A stretch of 64,000 nt of DNA from [Phialemoniopsis] sp. UDSM-2020 (taxonomy: Eukaryota; Ascomycota; Sordariomycetes; Thyridiales; Thyridiaceae): positions 2,294,001 to 2,358,000 of the forward strand of contig JAEILZ010000008.1 in assembly GCA_018873225.1 (NCBI GenBank), read 5' to 3'. Shown here one piece after another: positions 33,619 through 46,312 of the stretch. The notes beneath the pieces are model-generated. The model did not search any database. It was not told the DNA's origin and saw only the letters and a program-made list of their open reading frames with translations. The number at the start of each line of letters is the position of its first letter. The first letter of the stretch is position 1. The position numbers and the translations under genes are program-made.

Positions 33619-35736
33619 CTAAGCACCACCAAAACTGCTTCTAGCGCTGGATGGAACCGAGAGACTCTTGCGTTTTGCAAGGAACTTCTTCCATTTCCTG
33701 CTCCTCTCCGCCTGGGTTAGACGCGGCGCTTTCGTGCTGCTCGACGGTGGTACTCGCGGAGCGGGGCTCGAGATGGAGGTAGACACGATCGTCTTTCCAG
33801 CCGTCGATGATGGTACCAGCATCGCTGCCCGAGTCGCTGCAGCACGCTGCAATATGTTCTGGTGACGCTGCTTCGTGATATCTCGCAGGGCCTGTCCTTC
33901 ATATGCCGGCTCTGGCTGAGCAACTTCCTCTTCCGCACCCTGGCTTGCTTCGGCGTCCGAAATTGGATCCCGAGCCTCCGGTCGCTTGTGAGTGTGGCCA
34001 TGCAGTTCGTTTGCGAAGCGCCGGTACTCCTCCATTGCCTCGTCCTCGTCTTGGTCCTGCTCCTCCTCCTGTTCCTCCATCTGGACCTCGGCATCGTCGT
34101 CTTCTTCTACAGGCTCCTCTTCTCGTGGCTGATAAGGCTCCTCCTCGTCTTCTTCCACGGGGTCCTCTTCTTGTGGCTGATGAGGCTCCTCGTCGTCCTC
34201 AATTTCCATACTATCTTCCGAGTCTTGCTCATCCGTCCCTGGTGCTTCCCCCGGGTCGATCTCCGACGGCACGTCCTCGGCGTCGGTTAACTCCTCGGGG
34301 TCGACGGCCAGGCCCACGCTGATCTTCAGTTCGTTAACTTCCTTTCTATATATCCTGAGGATCCTGTCAATGTTGCTCTTTTCGATGAGACGGCCGTCGA
34401 ACAGAGGTTCATCCACGTTGGCATTGTACCATTTGATGCCTGTCAGAAGTGTTGTAGCCGCGGCTTGAGACGTATGTTGAGGATCATTGACGTATGGTAT
34501 GTAACCCTCAGTAAAAGCGCGGATGAAGTCATCGTAAAGAAAACTAGGCAGAGCCTTCCAATCTTGAAGTTTCCTGACATAGAGACAGGCGCGGATAAAG
34601 TCATTGGCAGACCCTCTATATTCGGGATAACGATGCTTGAAAGATTCGTAAGGCGGCAAGTGAATGGACGTATGCTGCGATGCTTGGGTGCCGGGCCGTT
34701 CTTCCTCCGCTGGCGAGGACGATCTTGTCTGCGTGGGTGTTACTTCTCGTTGTCTGGTAGTTGATGACGCATTGCGGTGGATTGTAGCCGCAATGATGTT
34801 GCGGTCTTGTCCCTCTTGCTCCTGACTTGTCTCTGCAATAATAGAGGGTGACGAGGTTGTGTTCGAGCTTTTCACATCTTCGATTCTCGTATTCGGTATC
34901 AACCTCAGATGAGCCATGCGATCTGGCGACTTCCTGCTGGCAATGACAGGGGCATTAAGATCTACTGTCTTCATCTTGCGTCGTTTCTTGACCGGCTGCC
35001 CAGGTGGGCTACTCCTCTCGTGGTATGTACAAGGAATGGCCTGTGCCGATGGCGGCGTTGGGTCCAGTCGAGCAGTCTGCTGAAGCATATGGGAAACCGG
35101 GTGAGATAATCCCGAAGTTGCTTTCCCGCCGTTTCCGTCTGGCTCTGAGTCGCTTGAGGACTCAATGTCCATGCAAGCGTAATTTTGCCCCATTTGATGT
35201 GGACTAAGAGGAGGGGCTCTGGCTCGGAGCGGCGACTCCTCTGGTGATGCCCTCTTCCGGACCTCTGTCTGTGGTATGATCACTCTGTCCGGAGATGACT
35301 CCCAGGTGTGGGTTGATTCTATCTCATCATCGCCGTCGTCATCCTCATGCTGTGACACTGCGACAGAGGGTACTGGGACTTCCTCAGAGACATCATTCTC
35401 TGAGCCCTTCGTGAGCACTTCAGTAGGCCGATCCAAGGGTTCAGCGGCTTGTGATGCTGCAGGCTCATCTGTAGAAGAGACACTTGGTTGTTCGAGGGGT
35501 GCTTGTCCCCTTCTGCTGGATTCAAACCGTTTCAAGCCTTCCAGCACTCCTTCTGGGATGTTGAAGACATCAGGGGATTCGTTTTGACGGTTGTCTACCC
35601 ATGAGACAGGCTGCTCCAATATGCTCCGCTGCTCCTTGGGGATGCGTGTGAGGGCACGCATGATCCTGTCCGGTCCTATGAGGGAGGATCGCGGGTCATC
35701 TAAAAATCCGCTGCCATGGCCTTTGGTTGTCGCCAT
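33619..35736 (-). CDS. Large acidic protein, unknown; possible telomere-type protein
   Basis: A single-exon protein of 705 aa starting MATTKGHGSGFLDD (AAGATGG context). The N-terminus has a compact-looking segment (RIMRALTRIPKEQRSILEQP). Long Ser/Pro/Glu-rich regions follow, with a basic nuclear-localisation-like KKRRKMK. A globular-looking block at about 360-465 contains FKHRYPEYRGSANDFIRAC, FLYDDFIRAF and TGIKWYNANVDEP. A strongly acidic region (about 489-582) with repeated EEDPVEED and EEPYQPREE units comes next, and the C-terminus is basic (RKWKKFLAKRK). The middle block reminds me of segments in fungal proteins labelled TPP1/Est3-type telomere factors, but this is weak memory. Nuclear location is likely from composition. 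The frame stays open for about 50 codons upstream without ATG, so a spliced 5' exon remains possible. Confidence 0.65.
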   Translation of the reverse strand: MATTKGHGSGFLDDPRSSLIGPDRIMRALTRIPKEQRSILEQPVSWVDNRQNESPDVFNIPEGVLEGLKRFESSRRGQAPLEQPSVSSTDEPAASQAAEPLDRPTEVLTKGSENDVSEEVPVPSVAVSQHEDDDGDDEIESTHTWESSPDRVIIPQTEVRKRASPEESPLRARAPPLSPHQMGQNYACMDIESSSDSEPDGNGGKATSGLSHPVSHMLQQTARLDPTPPSAQAIPCTYHERSSPPGQPVKKRRKMKTVDLNAPVIASRKSPDRMAHLRLIPNTRIEDVKSSNTTSSPSIIAETSQEQEGQDRNIIAATIHRNASSTTRQREVTPTQTRSSSPAEEERPGTQASQHTSIHLPPYESFKHRYPEYRGSANDFIRACLYVRKLQDWKALPSFLYDDFIRAFTEGYIPYVNDPQHTSQAAATTLLTGIKWYNANVDEPLFDGRLIEKSNIDRILRIYRKEVNELKISVGLAVDPEELTDAEDVPSEIDPGEAPGTDEQDSEDSMEIEDDEEPHQPQEEDPVEEDEEEPYQPREEEPVEEDDDAEVQMEEQEEEQDQDEDEAMEEYRRFANELHGHTHKRPEARDPISDAEASQGAEEEVAQPEPAYEGQALRDITKQRHQNILQRAAATRAAMLVPSSTAGKTIVSTSISSPAPRVPPSSSTKAPRLTQAERSRKWKKFLAKRKSLSVPSSARSSFGGA

Positions 35737-36579
35737 CTTGAAGTGAACCCTGCTGACACCGACAATCAGCTTTGGGCCCACACCAGATACCAGGAAAAGG
35801 TATTGGAATGGCCAGAGTGGTAGTCTATTGATGGGCCATGGGAGGAATGATATGCCTTGTGTGATCGCGTGAAGGGGCAGGTGAAAGCCACACTTCTTTG
35901 TCCGCTACTTTAGGTATTGTAGCTGTGTACTTGGGTAGTGGTTGAGAAACGCGTCTGGACCCTGGTGGGGGGGCTTCTGGTGACGCGACGCCATTTGGCA
36001 GTGAAGGGTGACCTGGATCGCTGCAAGCACTAAACTTGGCCCCGCATTGCCACGGTTCCTGGGCACGCAGAACAGCAATTGATTGGACAGTGGAGCGTGC
36101 ACAGGTGGGTTAGCGCATATCAACGGCTGTCTGTCCCGGATTTTAGAGCTCTAGCTACTGGTCCGCCTGCCTGCCTTGACGACATCATCAGCCTGCAGCG
36201 TACGGAACCAAACACTCGTTGCTCAACGGCTCCTCACCACAACAGCCGCCCGAATACCAGACAACGCAGTAAACAGCCAGGAGTACCCACCACCGAGAAC
36301 AAACCTTCTGCGCCATCTGGCGGGTTCGCTTCTTGCTCGGCAGGTCCAAGTCACGAGCACCTTCCTAAGTGCCTCCCTCCACAAATAACGGACATCTTCG
36401 ACATATACCTGGGGATAACTGTCTGATTGGATCACACGGAAGGCATGACCTTTCCTTGTTGATGGGATATCTTTGACGGAGCTGGCGACGCTATGCTATG
36501 TCAGATGCATGCAAGTTCGTCTTTTTGACTGCTTGTCCAAGCTTTCGCACAGGCAAGACCCGTCGAATAGTCGGGGACG
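35737..36579. promoter_or_regulatory. Divergent upstream region before Fab1
   Basis: 843 bp between two divergent start codons. In-frame coding-like sequence continues upstream of the minus-strand gene to a TAG near 35,907. No specific regulatory site is recognised. Confidence 0.45.
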
Positions 36580-39500
36580 ATGGCTCAAAGCAATACTTCC
36601 AGAGAGCAGCCCCTCTCTCCAACTAGCATATCTACCCCATTGGGCTTGAGATCCCGGAGAGACTCTTTGAGGAGCGTCTCTGCGACCTCGCAACTCGACA
36701 AGGAACAATTAGCCCAAGCCCTCGACAAGATCCACACGTCGGCAAGCCAGTCTGATGTTCTGACGACGTTCAATGACTTCGGCCCACCGCCTTCCACAGT
36801 TCCCACCACCGAAACGAAGGGTACCGCGACAGATATTGTACAACAAGGTCTGAGCGGTCTATACAGCAGATTCAAGGAGGCTGTCGGCGTAGCTGGCAAA
36901 GGCAGTCCTCAGGATGGGTACGAGGGCGAGAGCCAAGGATCGTCCTCGTCGAAGAAGCCTCTGACACCTCTTGTCACGCACTTGAATGACTCCGCTAAGG
37001 GCTCTATGGCCTCGCTTCCTAGAAGCGACACCGCCTTGACATCATCCACTTTCGCTTCGGTGCCGTCGTCGGACACGACAAGCACTGCAAATGCCACTGG
37101 GCTTCTCCCAGCTGATGCCCATGTACAGACCTCTCAGTCGTCCAGGGTATCATCATCCACAGTAACAACTGGCTCGAAAGCTACATCTGCAAGCAGTCAG
37201 AACCTGCCGAAGATGGCCAAGCTTTCGACATCTACCGTTGTCGACCCTACTGTCGCATCCGTGTCCGTTGGCGCGTTCAGAGACGGGTCTCGAGTGTCTT
37301 CCAGCAAAACCGATCGAAATGTAGATGAGCACTCGCAGCGGAGTGTAGCCCGAAGAAGTCTTGGTAAGCCAACCGATGGAGCGCAATCCGCCAATCTCTC
37401 TGCGAGCTCCAGTCTGCACGATGTAGCAGAAGCACCCGTCGGGGCCCATACCAATAAAATGCTGCAGCCGATGCGCGCGAGAAGGGATGATAGTATCAGT
37501 GTTGATGGGAGTCCTGACACGCCTCTGAGTCCTGCCAAAAGCTCCACTCCTGCGATTGCCTTGACTGGCGCCTCTTCAGAGCTCATGGCCTCTTCTTCCG
37601 CATCACGCCTTGCTTCGGCGGATGCTCTTCGGCGTCCAACCGTGATAGATCGAATTAGCAAGGCAGGGACTTCCGTTGGGACCCATTCCAGATCTTCTTC
37701 AATGGATCCCGGAACTGCCGAGCCAAGCCCGATCAACACCTCTGCCCATAACTCGGTATATCATGACTCTTTCGCTCACGAAGAAAAGCCAGAGCAGCTG
37801 CGGTCAGGTAAATTCAGAATACCAGGCACGACAACCGACGAAGGCGCGCCCGAAATGGTCAATGCTCGCCTCGAGATCATGCGAAATCAGGTTCTAAGCA
37901 AAGAGTTCTGGATGGCGGATGAAACCTGCAAGGAATGCTTCCTATGCGGCGACCCTTTTTCAGCTTTTCGTCGAAAGCACCACTGCCGCACATGCGGTTG
38001 CATATTCGACTCCAAGTGCACCTCGACCATATCTGGTCAGAAGTTTGGGGTTCCAGGCACACTTAGAGTTTGCAAGACTTGCCTGAATATTATCAACCGG
38101 AGATACGAAAGCGGATCAGATGATTCCGGAGACGACACATATCTTCCTGCGATTTTCCGCTCCAATGCTGCCAGGCCAGGGACCGCAACGTCGCGACTGA
38201 GATTTGACGATGACTCGGAGAGAACTGACGATACGGGCAACAATCGCACAGCTACAACGCCGATGATGGCAATCCCGGCGACTCGCAGGATAGGTGACCC
38301 TTCTAATCGACATTCGGCAATCCTAGAAATTGATGCACCCCAACTCAGTCGACCAGGCTCTTCAAGGTCCCTCAAGTCCTTGACCTCGGGCCGGCCAATG
38401 TCTTCGGGTCATAAGCGCCACCACTCTAAGCACAATTTCCTGGGCCGATTCAAGGCAACTGCAGAAGAACGGGCGCCGTTTCGCAGTGCTATATCTGAAG
38501 AGATGCGCAAAAAGTCGAAGCTCCCGGCCTTCCACGATGACAATATCATCGATCCGGAGCTGGCGCCATACATGTCTGACGAGTCCAGTGGAGACGAACA
38601 AATGAGCATCTTTGCTACCATGGCTAGCAATGATCTGACTCCATCGAGTCTTGATCCAGAGAAGTCCAACTTTGGGCCCTTTCTCAGTGCTGGGAGGAAA
38701 CATCGATTTCGGCAAGGTGAAAAGAGTATAAGTGGTCTCAGCTTCACGAGTCGCGGTTTCGATGACGGCGTAGTCCCGACAGGAGCTGTTGGACACACTC
38801 GCCCCAACAGGCGGAGAAACCTCAGCACTACCAGTGCTAGTCAGCATCATCTTCGATCCCCTAGGCCTAAATCAGCCGCATTCAAAGGGCCGACAAATTC
38901 CACTGATGCTCTTGGACTCATTCTTGACCCGTCTGATGTTGTTGAAGCGACAAAGTTAACAAGAAGCAACTCTATTAAGGAAGATAAAGCCTCCGATAGG
39001 AGACTTGGCTCCGCGAGTCTGGATCATGTCAAGAAATTGTTTATTCAGCTGCTCGAGGATGCAGGTGTTTCCAACCCCCTTGCGTGGGAAAAGGCCCTTA
39101 TCCCCATTCTTCTCAGGTGTTCTGACGACGTCGACCCCGATAGTCGTGAAGGCGATGCCATGGACATTCGCCATTATGTCAAGCTGAAGAAGATACCGGG
39201 CGGTAAACCTGGAGACACTAGTTACGTTTCAGGGGTCATATTCACCAAGAATCTCGCCCTCAAAAGTATGCCCAGGAGCATCATCAACCCCCGGATCGTG
39301 ATTGTCACGTTCCCGATCGAATACCAGCGGCATCAGCAGCAACATTTCATGAGTCTCCAACCGGTAATTGAACAGGAGAAGGAATACCTTCGGCTAGTGG
39401 TGAACAGAATCATCGCTCTTCGTCCACAAGTCCTCCTTGCTGAGAAGAGCATTTCCGGCGTGGCCTTGCAATTCCTATCCGAGGCAAACATCGCTGTCGC

Positions 39501-42500
39501 TTACAATGTCAAATCCGCGGTGATCGAGGCTGTTGCGAGATGTACCAAGGCTGAGATCATCTCGTCCTTGGATATGCTTGCACTACCAACAGATGTGGGT
39601 ATATGCAGTGGTTTTGAGGTCAAGACATTTGTGAACAACGACTTCCCCGGACGGAAGAAGACTTACATCTTTGTGTCCGGCTGTGACGAGAGCCTGGGTT
39701 GCACGATCGCCTTACGCGGTGCTCCAACCCGACTGCTCTCTCGCATGAAGCGAATCACTGAATTCATGGTGTATGTGGTCTACAACCTCAAACTTGAATC
39801 TTGCCTCATGCGCGACGAGGTCATGTGCATTCCAGGGGAAGACGACGCATCAAATCCAGCATCACAGCCAGCAGGCAATGGCACTGCAAGTCCAGACAAC
39901 CCGGCTCTAGTCGAGTCCAATGTTGCCAGTGCTTCTGGTACCATCAACAACGGCACGTCCGATAGCCCCATGGTGTCTCAATCTAGCGAAGGGCTTCCTT
40001 CCGACAACGCCGATAATGTTCCTACAGAGCCGTCATCGCAGAGCACAGGAGACTTGACTACCGGTGCTGGGTCTCTCTCTGAATCGCAAATTCAACCTGC
40101 CCCAGAAAGCCAAGTTCCTGAGGATGTACCTGCACCAACCTTTTACAGTGACATGGTCGCAAAGTACGAAACAAAGATTCTCTCAGCCTCACCGTTCGTC
40201 AAATTCACGCAGCCATATCTACTCATGAAGGCTCGTGAGCAAGAGAGGCGACTGGTGTATCTGAAGCGTCTTCGCGATCAGGACATTGTCGAGGAGCACA
40301 CTGAGAACGAGAAGTCAAAGCCGCGACGATTTCAATTAATAAAACCGGAAATGGTGCACGAGATCGGCCAAAAGGCCCCCAGGCAAATCATGGAAGTTCT
40401 CCATGCGGTGCACGACGCCGAATACGACAGGGCTTTACACAACTACCAAACCCAGACCCGGCAGTGGGAGAACTACATTCAGGGAAATCTTGATTTGTTT
40501 GACCCCTACTCTCACCAAAACATTGTCGTCCTATACTCGATGGTCTGCACGGATACCAAGATCCCGTGCGCCGAGCCAGGGCTGATCGCGATCAGCTTCT
40601 ATGTTGAGCACCCGGATCCCAGCGGAAACATGGACCCTGATTGTACCCTCGGCCAATACATCGAGGACCTTTGCGAAAGTGCGGACGAAACATGTCACGC
40701 GAATGGTTGCGATCGTCCAATGCATCAGCACCACAGGACTTACGTGCACGATGAGGCTCGCATCACCGTTTTTGTCGAGGATTCACCTATTCCTGGCGGC
40801 ATTGAACCCAACAGTGACGATATCTTCATGTGGACATACTGCAAGCAGTGCAAGCGAGAGATGGGTCTACAGGCTATGTCTCAAAGCTCGTGGAAATATT
40901 CTTTTGGCAAGTATCTCGAATTGTCCTTCTGGAGCAAGGGATTACGCATGCACCGCTCTACGAACTGTCCACACGACAATCAGAGAGACCATATTCGTTA
41001 CTTTAACTTCCATGGCATGTCGGTTAGGATACATTACGACCCAATCGACCTCCTCGAGATCGTTGTCCCTCGAGCACGTATTACCTGGAAAGTCGACCAT
41101 GATCTACGCCTGAAAAATGAGACCTTTACCAAGTCCGAGGACCGTTGGAATCGCTTCATGAACTCAGTCAAGGCCAGATTGAAGAGCATCAGGATTGATA
41201 GCGTCCTCCCCGAAAAGGCAGAAGCCTGCAAAGCCGAAGTTGACCGGCTGACCAAGAAGGCTCAGGATGAACAACCAGTCATGATACGCGCCCTTCAAGA
41301 TGTCTACATGACATCAAAATACTACGAGATCATCCCACTCAACGCAATTCTGCGGGAGATGCTTGAGCGTGTGGCAGAATGGGACTCTGCTTTTGCCAAA
41401 TTCGAGGCAGACTTCCTTTCCGACAAGGACGTTAGGCAACTGACTATGATTCAGCTGAAAAAGATGTTCACCGACAATGAATCGAAAGAGTCTCTTACTA
41501 CTATTGACGGTTCTTCTGTTGTCTCCTTTGGCTCAGAGTCGGAGGAAAAGTCAGGGGTACCAACATCTCAAGCGTCTGTGTCTGATGTGAACGAGAAGAC
41601 CATTCCACAGACACCGGTAGATGAAGTCACCCCCGCGGGTGTTACTCCCATTACCATCTCCACAGACGTGCCGACCACCCCGGCAGCAGCTGGGGATGGG
41701 TCGAGTGAGGCAGCAAACATACTTGGCCGCGTGGAACCATTGGACCTGGCTACTCCCCAGTCCCCGTCACTCGCTAAGAGCGCCCTCATTCCGCCAGGAG
41801 CTGCAGACCTCACTCAATCACCAGTTGGTCAGACTCTCAATGTTCCCCAGTCTCCCTTAGTAGCCACCCCTACCCCTATCTCCGAGGGTCTACAGTTTCC
41901 AGTCCCACCGCCTCTAATACACCAACCTTCACTCTCAGAGAAGGTGGAACAGTTGAGGAAGGAGCACAGAGCCCAGCCCACCGAAGACAGCCCAAGCAAT
42001 GAGACGGTCTCTGAGCGCCCTCCCGAGCCAACGAGACTGCCGATTCCGGAGCGCGGTCCTTCCCGTAGAGCGGGCTTGACCGTGTCTCCCCCCATGGTGC
42101 GGGCGATCTCACAACCTGTAGGCACTCTTCCTCGAACCCAATCTGGGATCGGGAAGACAGCTTTAGGAAGGGATGGGAAGATCGCTGAAGTTGGAGGCGG
42201 TCCTGATCTTCACAAGGTCGCGGCCGATGGCACAGGCAAGGTCGATAAGAGGTTCTCCGAGCGCATCGGGTTGGGTGCTTTGAAGACGCATAGGAAGCCT
42301 GGTCAATCATCCATACCGCGATATGTGCACAAGAAAAAAGAATCCAAAGTCTCGACGCTCGCGAAACACTTTGAACAACTTAGTCGAGAATTCGAAAAGG
42401 AGAGGATGCGGGACAGGAAGCAACGGGCTGCGAAGATGAACCACCAACGCGCCTTTCTACCTCGGACCACGACCAAGGCTATCGTCGAGGTCTATCAAGA

Positions 42501-44242
42501 CGTTGATCAAGCTGTTCAGGAGCCCGGCCCAGAGGAGGAGCACCTGCATGAGCGGGATGGTGACGCTCAAAAGTCCAAGCACACGGCCGCCGCTTCAGAC
42601 AACATCGCGACGTCTGTGGAGTCGTCGGCGACATTGCCTGACACAGACCAAACCCCTACGTCCGAGCCTCCGTCGCAGGTTCTGGAAGACATAGACAACA
42701 GACAAAATGAGAGTCGGGTGGGCTCTGATGATGAGAACGAGAGTGACACGGAGCAGTCGCTGGAAGATATTCTCCCTGACGTCGAGACCATCGCCGAACA
42801 TCTGGAGCCGAGCGGCGAAGTGCCTCAGGAGCTGCAGAAAGACAAGAAGTCGAATCTGATGAAGATGCTCACAAACTTCTGGGCAGAGCGGTCTGCGAGC
42901 GGGTGGTCTCCGCTGGAATACCCGCTGAATGCCACTGACCACATCTTCATTGACTCTGATGTCATTGTCCGCGAAGACGAGCCGAGTTCCCTCATTGCCT
43001 TTGCTCTAGGTTCCGAAGACTACCAGGCAAAGCTGGGCAACATTCGTCGGAAGTGGAAGCGACGAACGCCCGAAGATGGCGAAGATACATCCGGCGTTTC
43101 TGACCTTGATGACGCTGATATCGACGAGACCGAGTTGGAGAAGAGCTTACTGCGAGCCACTGGAACCCATCTCAAGTATCAGTTCATCGAAGGCTCAGCG
43201 AGAATGCTGTGCAAGATCTTCTACGCTGAGCAATTCGATGCTCTTCGTCGCAAGTGCGGCATTGCTGATCGAATTATTGAGTCCTTGTCTCGCTGCCTTA
43301 AGTGGGACTCGAAGGGTGGTAAGACAAAGTCTGTCTTCTTGAAGACTCTGGACGACCGGTTGGTTATGAAAGTAGGTGCTCTTCCATCTGATTTAGATGG
43401 GCCCTTATGCTTACAGCTTCTTTAGTCGTTGTCTCCTATCGAGACATCTGCTTTCCTTCGATTTGCGCCAGCGTACTTCGAGATCATGGCCGAAGCCCTC
43501 TTCCATGAGCTTCCCTCCGTGATTGCCAAGATGGTCGGTTTCTTCCAGGTGATCATCAAAAATCCCGTCACGGGCACGGAGATCAAGCTTGATCTACTCG
43601 TGATGGAAAATCTGTTCTACGACCGTTCCGAGACCCGGAAATTCGACTTGAAGGGCTCCATGCGGAACCGCAAGATCCAGTCCACTGGCGTGCAAGACGA
43701 GGTCCTTCTGGACGAGAACATGGTCGAATACATTTACGAGTCTCCGCTGTTCGCACGGGAGCACTCCAAGAAACTGCTTCGAGCTTCTGTAAGCCGATTT
43801 GCCATACTGTCTACACTCTATGAGCCGTACTAATCAACATCACAGGTTTGGAATGATACGCTTTTCCTGGCGCGGCAAAACGTGATGGACTACTCGTTGA
43901 TGATTGCTGTTGATGAGACCCGACGGGAACTCGTCGTGGGAATCATTGACTGTATCCGCACGTACACCTGGGACAAGAAGCTCGAAAGCTGGATCAAGGA
44001 CCGAGGCTTTGCTGGGGGCGGTCGCAACAAGCCAACAGTCACGAGTCCAAAGGAGTACAAGTCCCGATTCAGAGAAGCCATGGCTCGGTAAGGACACCCA
44101 TCAAGAAACAAAATGAGAGCTCATACTAACGGTGGATGCTTCTAGATATATCCTACAAGCCCCAAATTGTTGGCATCAGTTCGGAGTACCACAGTCCGCG
44201 GGATCTCGCGCTAGATTCGAAGGCAACGCGGGTGGTGAATAG
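36580..44242 (+). CDS. fab1: PI3P 5-kinase Fab1/PIKfyve
   Basis: Makes PI(3,5)P2 from PI3P on endosomes and vacuoles. The exons are 36,580-43,371, 43,426-43,788, 43,846-44,087 and 44,146-44,242, giving 2,497 aa. A long Ser/Thr-rich N-terminus leads to a FYVE zinc finger at about 444-506 ([22 protein letters not shown] at 464-472), which binds PI3P. A CCT/GroEL-like domain lies near 895-1,085 and a Cys/His-rich region near 1,305-1,505 ([19 protein letters not shown]). A disordered Pro/Ser/Thr-rich linker precedes the C-terminal lipid kinase domain (about 2,110-2,497). The kinase shows [37 protein letters not shown] and the activation-loop segment [17 protein letters not shown]. Introns are 54, 57 and 58 bp and all lie in the kinase domain. 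The domain order and length match fungal Fab1. Confidence 0.97.
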
Positions 44243-44862
44243 AGTTCCCGGACGACGCTGACCAGCATCGCGAGCAGCGGTAGCAGTAGGAAGACAGCCG
44301 CCATAGGAGGTGATGATACTACGGATGAAAGAGTAATGTACGGTGGTGACGATGAGCTGACCCGGCGGCCTGCTCGAGAAGGACGTCTAAGTGTTTTCAG
44401 CATTATGACCTCTATGACATAGATACCCAGTACATTAGCAGCAATTCAATGCAATAATGATTTTCCCTCAGGGGCTTTCTGTGTTGTCTCCTCTCGGTTT
44501 ACTCGTGACAGACAAGTGAGAAACCCCTCCATCACTCCCCAACATTCAACAGCGGCTCACTTCTCTCCATCTCTCCTCAACAGTAGCTCATATGTCGCTT
44601 GCTTCGACCACAACCTCTCTCTATAAATTCCTGCCCATTCCACAGACCAGACTTGGTGGCCCGCAGCTCTGTCCATTCCCTCCGTCCGCCTCCCTGACCA
44701 TTGTGACACAATTTTCACATCCGCGCACCCAAAGGTAAATCTCGTCAAACACGTTTTTCTACTGCTTCATTGGGCAACTTTCAGGGCTCCTTTGTGCATC
44801 GTCGGGGTCATCATACAAATACTCAAGAACGACTCACCATCCTACAGCAAAACGAGCGCATC
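44243..44862. other. Spacer between Fab1 and next plus-strand gene
   Basis: 620 bp. A possible 5'-UTR intron runs from GTAAAT at about 44,732 to CTTTCAG at about 44,783, upstream of the next gene. Nothing else is supported. Confidence 0.4.
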
Positions 44863-45771
44863 ATGTTTGGCAATGTTCCTGAATGGCCGGTCAATCAAGA
44901 CGAAGCAGTGAAGGAGTACAAGGCAAGGGACTTAGAAATCGCTACGAGAAGTAATTGGGGAGCTCCCACATTTGCCAACGCCGACCACATCGCCGATGAT
45001 GTCCCTCGGTTCTCCTATGGTCACTCCGCTGCTGTTGGCAGTCGTTGGCAGGGCAGTATCCTGCTCAACCCATCGTGGGAAGGACAGGTCATAGTTAGAA
45101 TGCTAGGACAACAAGTTGTCATCCCCGTCGAGCTGACCCGTCTGAGTGAGAAGGACAGAGAAGGCCTTTCGAAGGAGTCCTGCGAGCTCATCAGGGATAT
45201 CGCCACTGCTCTGATCCCTCGAAATGCGCCATCACATTACATTCAGTTCTTAACCTCGGAAATTCAGATGGAGGATTTCAGAAAGCAGCCGTCGTGTCAC
45301 CGCTGGGCGCCCAGCGAGGTCCGCACCAGGAGAGCGCCGCTCTACAATCAGCCCTACAATGCGCTCGACATCATTCAGATGCGCTGCGTCATGCTAGGCG
45401 TTATCCGGAGGTGCCACGAGGATTATGCTAGGTGGCAAGGCTGTTCTTTCCTCTTTGGCAGGCTGCGATGGGTTGACGGACAGCTCATGGATGCGATGGA
45501 CCAACCCTACAAATACGTCGGCTTCCCTAACCGTCCGACATCCCTGAGACCGCACCGTTTACCTACTCCTCCGGCGGCGGCCGTGGCCGAGAACGACACT
45601 CCTGCGGCGCCGACTGTTCCCGCTAACGACGCTCCCGTGGTTCACGTCAGGCTTAATCATGCATGGGACTACCTGCTTCGCGCTGAGGATTTGGTCTTTG
45701 GTCGGACTGGGGTGGCTGGTCTTGTCATTGCGTTCTTGATCTTGGTCTTCGCGCTACTGGCTTCGTGGTAG
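44863..45771 (+). CDS. Uncharacterised tail-anchored protein
   Basis: A single-exon protein of 302 aa beginning MFGNVPEWPVNQDEAV; the frame is open upstream but has no ATG there, so this start is the first usable one. I do not recognise the family. The globular part includes GHSAAVGSRWQGSILLNPSW, a mixed charged helix (LSEKDREGLSKESCELIRDIA) and FLFGRLRWVDGQLMDAMDQ. A Pro/Ala-rich linker (about 228-258) is followed by a single C-terminal hydrophobic helix (about 282-301, VAGLVIAFLILVFALLASW) with only one residue after it. This is a tail-anchored topology: cytosolic body, membrane-inserted C-terminus, likely ER, mitochondrial outer membrane or peroxisome. Confidence 0.65.
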   Translation: MFGNVPEWPVNQDEAVKEYKARDLEIATRSNWGAPTFANADHIADDVPRFSYGHSAAVGSRWQGSILLNPSWEGQVIVRMLGQQVVIPVELTRLSEKDREGLSKESCELIRDIATALIPRNAPSHYIQFLTSEIQMEDFRKQPSCHRWAPSEVRTRRAPLYNQPYNALDIIQMRCVMLGVIRRCHEDYARWQGCSFLFGRLRWVDGQLMDAMDQPYKYVGFPNRPTSLRPHRLPTPPAAAVAENDTPAAPTVPANDAPVVHVRLNHAWDYLLRAEDLVFGRTGVAGLVIAFLILVFALLASW

Positions 45772-46312
45772 TTGACTTGTCTCTACGGGCAACTCAAATG
45801 CCTGAGATACCATACTATCTAGGGTTGATCGGCCTGGTGAAGCAAAGGGCGCCGTGGGAAGGGACTTTTATGAAAGCGAGTTGGACCTGAAACCTGGGAT
45901 TAATAAAAGGAGGTCGGCTACGGTGCTCTTAGGCAAGGCTAGGTAGAGATACAAGTCCACGAGTAACAAGACAAGTGTATTGTCGCAGTGAAATGCTGTC
46001 AGGTATGCCTTGATTTGAACAGCTCGCTTGGGATTGGTGATTGCCTCAAGAGCCGCTCGTATTGAGAACTGGAGATCTACCATAAACATGCATATAATGG
46101 AACTTTACCACCACGCTGAAGAAAGGACGATACCTTCCTTAATCTCACTCAACTCATACCAGCTCTCGAGCCAACTGGCCCTGACGCCCTTTGTTTCCGC
46201 CCTGTTTCCCCTGCTCGAGAACCAATTCTGCTATTTAGAATGAGAATATGCAGAGCAAAAGATTCCATTGTTCCCTTCTCTTTCGTCCTTGAATCACACA
46301 GCCTGACTGTCT
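45772..46312. other. Convergent 3' flanks before Cft1
   Basis: 541 bp between convergent stop codons. Short open frames on both strands have no family character. Confidence 0.55.
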
